The position numbers and the translations under genes are program-made. From an uncultured Collinsella sp. (GTDB lineage Bacteria; Actinomycetota; Coriobacteriia; Coriobacteriales; Coriobacteriaceae), in the NCBI GenBank assembly GCA_900767675.1, contig CAAFZX010000004.1:114528-178527 (forward strand): a stretch of 64,000 nt of DNA, written 5' to 3'. Positions 44,247 to 53,100 of the stretch are shown piece by piece. The notes under the pieces were generated by a model. It was not told where the DNA came from, did not search any database, and saw nothing but the letters and a program-made list of their open reading frames with translations. The first letter of the stretch is position 1, and each line of letters begins with the position of its first letter.

Positions 44247-47200
44247 CTAGCGCTTCTTTGTGGCTGACCTAAGGCGAGCGAACCATATGGCTGCAGTGCC
44301 CGAGGTCAGGAGTGCGGTGATGCATGCGGCGACGGCGACAGATCCCGTTGCCGGCAGGTTCTGAGGCAGGGCGCATCGTTGGATGACGCGGTCCTCGTCA
44401 TGCGCCTCGAGTTTATCGCCACCGCCGTTGCGGCAAAGATCGACGCGCGCGCTGTTGGCAAGTGCGGTTTGGGGCGTATAGGACGACGTTGCCTGCATAT
44501 GCACGACTGCGCCTCGGGCATCCGAGTTAAGGGCCGCCTTGGCATCGTCAAGATCGTCGTGTTCGTCTTTAAGGTCATCTCGGGTCCAAGAGCTCGCCTC
44601 GCTTCTGGTTGTAAAGTCGGCGGCTACCGCACCGTATTCAAAACGGATGCCCGTGATGACGGCGTCGTCTGTAAGATCAATCTCTTTCGTATCGAGCGTG
44701 ACGGACTTGTCCGTCGGGATATCTGCTTTCCACAGGTGCCACCCGTCGTAATCGACGAGACGCACATCGTCGCCCAGCAGCTTTGTAACCTCTTTCGTTT
44801 CGAGCCAAGGATTGCTGTGTCCGTCGTCAAGTGTTGCATTGACCTGCTTTTCCGTATCGCTTGTTCCTGCCGGAGACGTTCGATACCACACATTGCACAG
44901 CCCGTTTAGATCACCGACCGCAATAGGGGTTTCAACGGCAACAAGTTTCGCTGCGCCATCTTTGGCGCACTCAAGGTCGTCGGTGATGGTCAACTCGTCG
45001 ACCCAGGTGCTCGACTCATTTTTGGCGTCGATGGCATAGCAGAAGGCGCCTTGCGTATTGGCCCGTGCTTTGGCTCGGTTTTTTCCGTCGCCGTTGGCAA
45101 CGAGTTTGCTCATGACTGGCTGTGCAATCTCTTGGCGCTTATCGACGCTTCCCTTGATCTCGATGGGGGCATCCTTCATGGCCACGGTTTGAACTTCTCC
45201 CGTGGCCTTTACTTCAAACGTTATCTCTTCGGCAAGGTCGTAGGTACGCGGAGACATCGTTTCGCGCAGGGTGTAGGTGCCGGGTGAAAGGTGCTCAATG
45301 TGATGCGGTTTGCCGGATGAAGTCCAAGAATCGATTTCGTTGCCATTGGAGTCGCAGAGGACAAGCTCGGCGCCTGTCACTTCCTGGCCTCCGCACGCGT
45401 CGACTTTGGAGACATCGATCTTGGTGTAGTCGTTGGAAACGTCAAGATGCACTTCGATCACGGGCGTTTGCTGGTCGGCGTACGACAACTTCACAGTATG
45501 TGGGGTCGGGTCGAGCAGATAACCTTCGGGCGCTTGTGTCTCGACGACCTCATAGGCGGCGGTACAACATCCCAGCGAAAGATGATCGACTCGCGCATGC
45601 CCCCGTTCGTCGGTTGTAACGGTGGCGACGGTTTCGCCATCCAGGGCGACGATGCTGTCGTCGGTTCGCACGATGTCGCCGCTAGCGCGGATGTCAAACG
45701 TGGCTCCAGCGAGGGTGCGCCCATCTACAGCATCCGTCTTAATGATTTCGATGCTTCCGGTTGCGGCGTCGTCATAGAACGAGGCGACGGCGACCGGTGT
45801 CAGATTCCTGTCGGCGGGAATCGTTATTTCCAGGTCTTCTCCGCGCAGATACGGCTCCTTGGCCGATGCCTCGTGCACGTAGTATGTTCCGGGATTAAGT
45901 GATTCGGGCAGTGTGACGGCGCCGGTTGTATCGGTTGTGAAGGTATTCATTACATTGTGGGCCGGATACCAACATGTTTGCGAGACGGGCTCGTGGTGGC
46001 TATCGAGCAGCTGGAACGTAAAGCCGGCAAGTGGTACGGTGCCGCCGGTCTGAGCATCGCGCTTTACGATTTGAAGGTGTGTCGATAGGGCGTGGTTGTC
46101 AATGATGTACTGAAGCTCGGCGCCGTCTGCGGTCTGCTCCGCCGTGATGGTCCATTCCCCTGCTTGCTTAAATCCTTCAGGGACCGTTTCTGCAACCTCG
46201 CGAACGGTGAAGCCCGCGCGGTCGTAGGGAATGGCACCGTGAGCGCCGGCGGGTCGCATGCCTGCGCCAAACCATGCTTCGGGCTGGTCTTTGGTGGAGG
46301 CAAAGCCGTAAACGTTTGTGGTCAACGTGCCGACGACTTGTTGGGAGCTATTGCTGACAACTTCAAAGACGACGCCTCCCGCCGGCTGCTCAAGGCCGGA
46401 CTCATCGTTATCGCCATGGTCCTTAAACTTCGAGATTTCAAGGTCAAAGGCGATGGGGATGTTGGGAATACGGCATTCGAGCTCAACGATGCCCGTATCT
46501 CCGAGTTGCTCGGCACCGACGGTGTAGTTCCAGCAGTCGTTTGAAATCAGGTAGCCCTCGGGCGCTTTCGATTCGTAGATGGTAAAGGTGCCCAGAGGAA
46601 CGTCGTTGAGGATCGCCCGCCCGTTTTCGTCGGTCGTAAGGGTGCGAGTCCAGCCGGGAGTTGATTGCGAGACACAGGTGAATTCAGCGCCCGCAAGCGA
46701 CGCCCCAACTTGGGCGCCGGCATCCGTGGCGGCATCGATTTTTGCAATACGCAAGGTGATGGTGCCGGGCTGCTCGTTGACGGTGACATGTTCGCCGCTG
46801 TTTTGTGTGGTGAAGGCTATTCGGTCGCCTCGAGGGATATAGCCTGCCGGGGCTTTGGTTTCGACCAGGTAATATGCCGTATTGGGCAAAAGTGTTGCTT
46901 GTGCACGCCCGTTTTCGTCCATCTGGATAGTGCCGACGCGTGCATCGCCCGCACTTTCAAAGATATCGAAGGTTGCGCCACCGAGTCTGTAGGTGTCGTT
47001 ACCGGCGGTGATGTCAGCCTGCGACGATTGTTTTTGGAAAGATACGGAGACGGCTGGCAGCACATAGAGCATGTCCTGGTGTCGACCCTCGCCCGAGACC
47101 GGGCCGTGATAACGCCTGGCTCGATGTGGGGCCGCCTTAATGGATCCGGACTTAGCGCTGTCGTAGAGCCAACGTGCAGCCGCTACGGCTTCGGCGTTTT

Positions 47201-47678
47201 CGTAAAACCTACCGCTCCTGGCAACTCCCTTGCTATTTGTATACGAATAGGTGCCGTCGGGGTGCGTGGTTCCGTTGAGCATCCACACGGCAATCTGGGT
47301 GGCGGCACGGGCGAGATCGGGCGACAGATTGTGGCCGCCAAAGGATGTACTGGAGGGGTATCCGTGACAGACGATGGCGGCAAATTCGTCATCGAGCCAA
47401 GTCCAGCCCTGGTTATATGTGCGCCATGGTCCTCCCGGCTTGCTGGGACCGGGGCAGTCTTGATTCATGCAGTACGAAATCGAAGTGTCCTGTGCCTCGT
47501 ATTTACCGACACCGAAGGGGCCGCAACCGTCGCTTATGGTGCGGAAATTAAGGGCGTCACTCCCGTCGACGGCGAGTGCGGCCCCTGGGGCCAGGCAGCC
47601 GATCAGAAAAAAGAGGAGCAGGAGCAGCGGACCTGTTGCGATTGCGCTGTGGACAGAGTGCGTGGGTGCGTTGGACAT
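44247..47678 (-). CDS. Cell-wall-anchored adhesin with thioester and CnaB domains
   Basis: 1143 residues. Signal peptide about 1-36. A thioester-type domain (about 40-215) has YCMNQ (C70) and ATQIAVWM (Q128), the Cys and Gln expected to form an internal thioester that can bond covalently to host proteins. At least six CnaB/SpaA-like domains follow (about 222-830), with repeated LAGATFDI-type and ETKAPEGY-type motifs that typically form Lys-Asn isopeptide bonds. A less typical 250-residue region precedes the sorting signal LPATG (about 1109), a hydrophobic helix and a basic tail. AAGGAG lies five bases before the ATG. No sortase gene is in the window. Confidence 0.9.
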   Translation of the reverse strand: MSNAPTHSVHSAIATGPLLLLLFFLIGCLAPGAALAVDGSDALNFRTISDGCGPFGVGKYEAQDTSISYCMNQDCPGPSKPGGPWRTYNQGWTWLDDEFAAIVCHGYPSSTSFGGHNLSPDLARAATQIAVWMLNGTTHPDGTYSYTNSKGVARSGRFYENAEAVAAARWLYDSAKSGSIKAAPHRARRYHGPVSGEGRHQDMLYVLPAVSVSFQKQSSQADITAGNDTYRLGGATFDIFESAGDARVGTIQMDENGRAQATLLPNTAYYLVETKAPAGYIPRGDRIAFTTQNSGEHVTVNEQPGTITLRIAKIDAATDAGAQVGASLAGAEFTCVSQSTPGWTRTLTTDENGRAILNDVPLGTFTIYESKAPEGYLISNDCWNYTVGAEQLGDTGIVELECRIPNIPIAFDLEISKFKDHGDNDESGLEQPAGGVVFEVVSNSSQQVVGTLTTNVYGFASTKDQPEAWFGAGMRPAGAHGAIPYDRAGFTVREVAETVPEGFKQAGEWTITAEQTADGAELQYIIDNHALSTHLQIVKRDAQTGGTVPLAGFTFQLLDSHHEPVSQTCWYPAHNVMNTFTTDTTGAVTLPESLNPGTYYVHEASAKEPYLRGEDLEITIPADRNLTPVAVASFYDDAATGSIEIIKTDAVDGRTLAGATFDIRASGDIVRTDDSIVALDGETVATVTTDERGHARVDHLSLGCCTAAYEVVETQAPEGYLLDPTPHTVKLSYADQQTPVIEVHLDVSNDYTKIDVSKVDACGGQEVTGAELVLCDSNGNEIDSWTSSGKPHHIEHLSPGTYTLRETMSPRTYDLAEEITFEVKATGEVQTVAMKDAPIEIKGSVDKRQEIAQPVMSKLVANGDGKNRAKARANTQGAFCYAIDAKNESSTWVDELTITDDLECAKDGAAKLVAVETPIAVGDLNGLCNVWYRTSPAGTSDTEKQVNATLDDGHSNPWLETKEVTKLLGDDVRLVDYDGWHLWKADIPTDKSVTLDTKEIDLTDDAVITGIRFEYGAVAADFTTRSEASSWTRDDLKDEHDDLDDAKAALNSDARGAVVHMQATSSYTPQTALANSARVDLCRNGGGDKLEAHDEDRVIQRCALPQNLPATGSVAVAACITALLTSGTAAIWFARLRSATKKR

Positions 47679-47932
47679 GGCTGCTCCTTATCCCTCGTGC
47701 GCCGCACGGGGAGGCCGCGGCGCTTGGGATGAGGCTACCGTCATGGTTCATGCGGGTAAGTACCAGAAGCTGACCAAAAGCTTGCCCGATTTCTGACAAA
47801 TCGAGTTCAAATACAACAATCAGATAAAAGTGCAGGTAGAAGATGGTAAGAAAAGAAAGACAAAGGTCCTCATCTCCACAATTGAAGTGGTTTTCAAACG
47901 ATTCTTCACAGCTAAAACAAGCATCGACACCC
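47679..47932. other. Intergenic region upstream of the adhesin and tRNA-Gly
   Basis: About 250 bp between divergent units, AT-rich from 47800 on. It presumably carries the adhesin promoter on the minus strand, but I cannot pick a convincing -35/-10 pair. No gene or repeat is seen. Confidence 0.4.
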
Positions 47933-47962
47933 TTGTATCGAACAAGACAACCGCGTTATACT
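47933..47962 (+). promoter_or_regulatory. Promoter of tRNA-Gly
   Basis: TTGTAT (47933-47938) and TATACT (47957-47962) are separated by 18 bp, 13 bp before the tRNA 5' end. Confidence 0.7.
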
Positions 47963-47975
47963 AGCCAACACACAA

Positions 47976-48050
47976 GCGGGCATCGCCAAGTGGTAAGGCA
48001 TCAGCTTCCCAAGCTGACACTCGCGGGTTCGAGTCCCGTTGCCCGCTCCA
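47976..48050 (+). tRNA. tRNA-Gly (anticodon CCC)
   Basis: 75 nt with encoded CCA. GCGGGCA pairs with TGCCCGC; the anticodon loop TTCCCAA gives CCC. The T-arm GCGGGTTCGAGTCCCG is repeated in inverted form at 48105-48120, and its last 18 nt recur directly at 48224-48241. Confidence 0.96.
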
Positions 48051-48058
48051 GAAAAAGT

Positions 48059-48091
48059 AAAAGCACGACACCGTTCCGATGCCGTGCTTTT
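48059..48091 (+). terminator. Terminator of tRNA-Gly
   Basis: AAAAGCACG and CGTGCTTTT pair around an imperfect inner stem, followed by further T, 8 bp past the tRNA. Confidence 0.8.
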
Positions 48092-48104
48092 TTCAATAAG
48101 GTGC

Positions 48105-48241
48105 CGGGACTCGAACCCGCCAGGGTGCGAGCGTTAAATAAACACGAAGCGTTTATAGCGAGCAGGCAAGGTCGCCGATAGGCGACCGCAGCCGGTGCGT
48201 ATTTGCGAAGCAAATACGCAGACGTCCCGTTGCCCGCTCCA
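48105..48241 (+). repeat. tRNA-associated composite palindromic element, copy B
   Basis: The same order of parts as copy A. Inverted 16-nt copy of the tRNA-Gly T-arm (48105-48120). Hairpin 48138-48156 (ATAAACAC-GAA-GCGTTTAT, one mismatch). Hairpin 48170-48187 (GGTCGCC-GATA-GGCGACC). Hairpin 48197-48219 (GCGTATTTGC-GAA-GCAAATACGC). Exact direct 18-nt copy of the tRNA 3' end with CCA (48224-48241). Conserved words shared with copy A include TCGAACCCGCCAGGG after the inverted arm. Function unknown. Confidence 0.75.
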
Positions 48242-48314
48242 CCGAGCACGGGAGACGCGGGGACGGCCAATTCAACAAAGTCTTCCCCACCGTCTCCGTG
48301 AATCCGAGGGGATC

Positions 48315-48371
48315 GCCCGCAGCCGGTACGTATTTGCGAAACAAATACGCGGACGTCCCCATGCCCGCTCT
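48315..48371 (+). repeat. Partial copy of the tRNA-associated element
   Basis: This 57-bp segment repeats 48184-48240 with only a few changes: GCAGCCGGT, hairpin CGTATTTG-CGAAA-CAAATACG (48329-48349), then a degraded tRNA-Gly 3' end ending TGCCCGCTC. Between the two copies lies an imperfect palindrome (CACGGGAGACG facing CCGTCTCCGTG). It sits about 100 bp upstream of purB. Confidence 0.7.
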
Positions 48372-48425
48372 TATGCTACAAAATGTTAGGTTAATGCCTA
48401 CTGCCCATACTCGCACCCGCGCACG

Positions 48426-48431
48426 GTACAA
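48426..48431 (+). promoter_or_regulatory. Possible -10 element of purB
   Basis: TACAAT lies about 46 bp before the purB start. No convincing -35 is seen at the right distance. Confidence 0.35.
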
Positions 48432-48476
48432 TGGTTGGGTTACGACCAACGTGCCAATAACCAAAAAGGAGCCGCT

Positions 48477-49820
48477 ATGATCGATCGCTATACCCGCCCG
48501 GAGATGGGACACATCTTCTCCCTCGAGAATAAGTACGCCATTTGGCAGGAGATTGAGGTCCTGGCCTGCGAGGCTCAGGCGGAGCTCGGCAAGATCGGTA
48601 TTTCCAAAGAAGAGGCCCAGTGGATTCGCGACCACGCCAACTTCGAGAAGGCGAAGGTTGACGAGATCGAGGAGGTCACGCGCCACGATGTCATCGCCTT
48701 CCTGACCAACATGAAGGAATATATCGACGCCGATGTTCCCGAGGGCGAGCCCAAGCCTAGCCGCTGGGTTCACTACGGTATGACCAGCTCCGACCTGGGT
48801 GATACGGCTCTGTGCTATCAGCTTACTCAGGCGTGCGACCTGATTATCGAGGACGTCAAGAAGCTCGGCGTGATCTGCAAGCGTCGTGCCTTCGAGGAGC
48901 GCAATACGCTCTGCGCCGGCCGCACCCATGGCATTCATGCCGAGCCGATGACCTTCGGTATGAAGTTTGGCTCTTGGGCATGGGAGCTCAAGCGCGATCT
49001 CGATCGTCTTGAAGATGCTCGCAAGAACGTTGCCTTCGGTGCCATCTCCGGTGCCGTCGGCACCTACAGCTCCATCGAACCGTTCGTCGAGGAGTACGTC
49101 TGCGAGCACCTGGGCCTGGTCCACGATCCGCTGTCCACGCAGGTCATCAGCCGCGATCACCACGCCTACCTTGCCGGCGTGCTTGCCACTACAGCGGCCA
49201 CCTGCGAGCGCATCGCGACCGAGGTCCGCAACCTGCAGAAGACCGATACGCTCGAGGCCGAGGAGCCGTTCCGCAAGGGCCAAAAGGGCAGCTCCGCCAT
49301 GCCGCACAAGCGCAACCCCATCACCATGGAGAAGGTCTGTGGCCTGTCGCGCGTCGTGAAGTCCAACGCTCAGGTCGCCTTTGACAACGTTGCCCTGTGG
49401 CACGAGCGCGACATTTCGCACTCCTCTGCCGAGCGCGTCGCCCAGGCCGATAGCTTCATCGCCCTTGACCACATGTTCCAGTGCCTCATCCGCGTCATCG
49501 ACGGCCTGCAGCTGTACCCTGCCCGCATGATGGCCAATCTCAACAAGACCCGCGGCCTCATCTTCTCCTCCAAGGTGCTGCTGGCTCTCGTCGATACAGG
49601 CATCACCCGCGAGGATGCCTATGCCATCGTGCAGGAAAACGCCATGGCCACGTGGCACGAGGTGCAGGATTGCGTCTCCGGTCCTACCTTTAAGGAGCGC
49701 CTCGAGGCCGATCCGCGCTGCACCGTCAGCCAGGAGAAGCTCGACGAGATCTTTGACCCGTGGGACTTCCTCACCCGCATCGACACGGTCTTCGATCGCC
49801 TGGAGCAGCTCGAGTTCTAA
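48477..49820 (+). CDS. purB: Adenylosuccinate lyase
   Basis: 447 residues. It cleaves SAICAR and adenylosuccinate in purine synthesis. The signature GQKGSSAMPHKRNPITMEKV carries the flexible catalytic loop; CAGRTHGIHAEPMTFGMKFG and VHYGMTSSDLGDTALCYQL are also typical. AAAAAGGAG lies five bases before ATG 48477; the open frame upstream is not used. Monocistronic. Confidence 0.97.
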   Translation: MIDRYTRPEMGHIFSLENKYAIWQEIEVLACEAQAELGKIGISKEEAQWIRDHANFEKAKVDEIEEVTRHDVIAFLTNMKEYIDADVPEGEPKPSRWVHYGMTSSDLGDTALCYQLTQACDLIIEDVKKLGVICKRRAFEERNTLCAGRTHGIHAEPMTFGMKFGSWAWELKRDLDRLEDARKNVAFGAISGAVGTYSSIEPFVEEYVCEHLGLVHDPLSTQVISRDHHAYLAGVLATTAATCERIATEVRNLQKTDTLEAEEPFRKGQKGSSAMPHKRNPITMEKVCGLSRVVKSNAQVAFDNVALWHERDISHSSAERVAQADSFIALDHMFQCLIRVIDGLQLYPARMMANLNKTRGLIFSSKVLLALVDTGITREDAYAIVQENAMATWHEVQDCVSGPTFKERLEADPRCTVSQEKLDEIFDPWDFLTRIDTVFDRLEQLEF

Positions 49821-49888
49821 TTGACCGATCGGGGAGGTAGTCAAATCGATCAATTCTCCGCGGCCCTCGTTCGAGTGCGACTTTCCAA

Positions 49889-49930
49889 CACAAGCCCCGC
49901 TCGCAGCTCGCTCTGCCAGCGGGGCTTGTG
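49889..49930 (+). terminator. Hairpin after purB
   Basis: CACAAGCCCCGCT and AGCGGGGCTTGTG form a 13-bp stem with a 16-nt loop, 69 bp past the purB stop. No T-run follows, so its efficiency is uncertain. Confidence 0.55.
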
Positions 49931-50021
49931 CATGAGCGCACCTAGAAAGCTGGACGTCAGCGATATATGCGCGTCAACTGTGCTGCTTGCCGATAATTTG
50001 AGACATCTGACAAACATTACC

Positions 50022-50051
50022 TTGCCGGTAACTGTCGGGGGGGGGTATCCT
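50022..50051 (+). promoter_or_regulatory. Candidate promoter with a G9 tract in the spacer
   Basis: TTGCCG (50022-50027) and TATCCT (50046-50051) are separated by 18 bp, of which the last nine are an uninterrupted G run (50037-50045). It lies 63 bp upstream of the surface-protein start. Slippage of the G run would change promoter spacing. Confidence 0.5.
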
Positions 50052-50113
50052 TAAGCCAATTTTAAGGTGTGGGAGAATGCTGCGTTTTTTCACGAGAGAT
50101 TGGACTTAGGGGA

Positions 50114-53100
50114 ATGAGAAAAGGGTTTTGGAGGATAGCCACAGGCATCTGTGTTGCTTTAACGGCGGCAACGTTTGGGCTGACGGTGGCCGCTCCGCAT
50201 GCGGATGCTGTCATGCTGGAGTCGCAGGACGGTTCCATGGGTGCATCGTTTCTCCCATACGATTCGTCTACAGGCGATGTGTGGTCAGAATTTGATGTCG
50301 CTGTTGGACAGACGGTGAAAGGAAGGCTTTCCTTTTTTAATAAAAATCACGAATGGGCGCACATTGACCCTAGCGATATCGATATCACATCGTCTGACGA
50401 GGATATCGCTAAGGTAAGTTATGAGTCACATAGTTGGGTATTGACAATTAGCCCCACCAAAGTTGGCACAACGACTATAACCCTGAAGAGCAAGACCGAC
50501 GAGAGTTTAAACGGTTCTCTTAAGATTAAAAGTGTGGCTAAAGTCAATCCAATTAAGGTCAGTTTCGTTTCTTACGACCAATCTGGTGCGACAACAAACA
50601 CCGCAACGCTGGGTTACACGGATGATTGTCCGCAAAAATGCGGGAACACGCATTATGCATTACTAGAGGGGAGAGTTGACGTTCGTCCCGTGGACGAGAG
50701 CCGTGCGGCCACATATTTTGTTATTAAGGAAGACCCCTCAAAGGATTCCAAAGTCCAGGCAAGGGTGAATTCGAATTATTCATCATATGGAACTTCCGAG
50801 CTAAGCGCTTCTTTGCAACTCGAGGCGTTGTCGAAAGATGCTAAAGAGGCCAAGGTTCTTGTCGACTATTGCAACGGTGAAGTTGAGACGAAGAAGCTAT
50901 GTGATGTTGTAACCGAGAATCAGGAGCCCGGATTCAATGAGCGTGGGAACAAAAAGCAAAAGATGCTGGTTGGGGACAGCTCTTATCTGACTGCCATTCT
51001 CAACGTTTCTCCAAATGAAGTACTGAAGGCATGCCAGCGCGCACATTGGGGTGCGGACTTTGGCGCTGTAACCTATTCTCTGGAAAGCAACGATGTCGTT
51101 GAGCTTATCGATGGTGAAAACTCGTTTAAGGCAATAAAGCCTGGCACCGTTAAGGCTCATGCTCGTGATGGCCTTGGCAATGACCATCCCTTTGAGATAG
51201 AGGTTGTCGACCCTGCGGAAGTGAGCCTTTCGAAGGCTAAGTTTGTGTCGAGCGATTATACATTTCCCTGTGAGGTCAGTTCAGATAGTATATCCAAAGA
51301 TTGGCTTTGGCTGGAATGTGACAGGGGGTTTGAATATCCAAAGGGCGTGCTGAGTAAAAGCGCTGAGGAATTGATGGACTCCTATGCCGGCGCAAAGTAT
51401 TCTTTCACTTCAGATAATCCGGATGTCCTCGAGGTAAAAGGACCGATGTTTAATGGTGGCAGTTACTTGGGGTATTTAGTGCCTCATAGTTACGGCGATG
51501 CAACGGTTTCAATGTACTTGGGTGGTCGTCTCTGCGACACGATGACCGTTCATGTTGTCAAGCCTGGCGAGGAGCCTGCAAAGACTGCGGTTTCCATTGC
51601 GGACAGCTACTCAACCTCCATGGATAAAGGCACGACTCAGCAGCTGAAGGCAAAGGTCTCCCCTGATGACAAGGCCAGCCAAGTTGTTTGGTCCTCTTCC
51701 AACGAGAGCGTCCTTACCGTCGACGCTAACGGTCTTGTTACCGCTGTCGGTGACGGTGATGCCACGATCACGGCAACGGTTGATGGGGTCTCTGCAACCA
51801 CGGATGCGATTACGGTAACCACTCCGGTTGTAAAGGTGTCGGGCGTCAAGCTCAGCGTTTCAAACCTTAAGCTTGCTGTGGGCGGTGAGCCCTCGACGTT
51901 GACCGCAGCGGTTGAGCCCGATAATGCAACGAACAAGAACTTGTCCTGGTCGTCGAGCGATCCTACGGTCGCCACGGTTGCAGACGGCGTCGTGACCCCG
52001 GTCAAGGCAGGTGTTGCTACGATTACCGTCACCACTGAGGACGGAGAGCATAGCGCCACGTGCAAGGTGACGGTTATTCAGCCTGCTACGGGCATCACGC
52101 TCGATAAGCAGAAGGTCGTGCTTGTGGGCGCTGCAACCGAGCAGCTTAAGGCGGCGGTCGTTCCCGCGGAGGCTAACCAGACGATTGTCTGGAAGTCCAG
52201 CAACGAAAGTGTCGCTACAGTCGATCAAACCGGAAAGGTGGCGGCTGTCTCCAAGGGCGCCGCAACCATCACCGTTTCGACTGAAGACGGCACCTATTCT
52301 CAGGATTGCGCGGTGACCGTCTCTAATCCCGCAACGAACCTTACGGTCGACCAGAGCGTCCTCGGCCTCAAGAAGGGCGAAGAGGGCACCGTGAAGGTTT
52401 CTCTTGCTGGAACCCTTGCGGGTGAGGTCGACGAGACCAATCTTGCTCTGGATGACACGGGCGCTTCGAAGGCGTTTAAGGTTGTCGACAACGGTGATGG
52501 CTCCTACACCGTTACCGCCCTCAAGACCGGTTCTGGTTCTTTTGTCATCACTGCAGGGTCGCTCTCCCAGACCGTTTCGGTGACCGTGACCAATCCCGCC
52601 CAAAAGGTTGAGCTCAACAAGACGAGCCTGTCCTTTACCGTCGGTGATGCCTCCACAAAGCTCTCCGCAACGGTGAGTCCTGCCGATGCAGACGATACGA
52701 CGGTGAGCTGGACCTCCAGCGACTCGTCGATCGCCACGGTCAAAGACGGCGTCGTGACGCCGCTTAAGGCCGGTACCGCCACGATTACCGCCACCTGTGG
52801 CGACAAAACCGCTACCTGCGCCGTTATCGTAGCGGCAAAGACCATTGCAGGCGTTGCGGGTAGCAACGGAACGGACGTTAGCGTAAGCGCCGAGAACAAT
52901 GTCGCTGCCGGCATTGCCCAGAACAACAGCATCTCTCTTGTGGTCGAGGAACCGACGGATCTTACCGATGCCGCCAATGCTACGATTTCCGGCCTTGAGC
53001 AGGGGACTACCAAGGTTGCCGATAAGCTCGATATCAAGCTTCTCAAGGACGGCGAGGTTATCGAGGACTACGAAGGCATGTCCTTCATCGTCCGTGTCAA

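Noticed and set aside
48051..48241. Integrated prophage or ICE at tRNA-Gly
   Set aside because: The direct repeats of the tRNA 3' end are only 191 bp apart and enclose no integrase or any other gene, so a standard genomic island is excluded; kept as a small palindromic element instead.
48001..48270. 89-residue minus-strand frame over tRNA-Gly
   Set aside because: The ERATGLEPASVSLGS-type ending is translated antisense tRNA, a well-known spurious annotation.
48153..49853. 566-residue minus-strand frame opposite purB
   Set aside because: Antisense of a strongly supported adenylosuccinate lyase gene. It has no ribosome-binding site and ends in the palindromic element.
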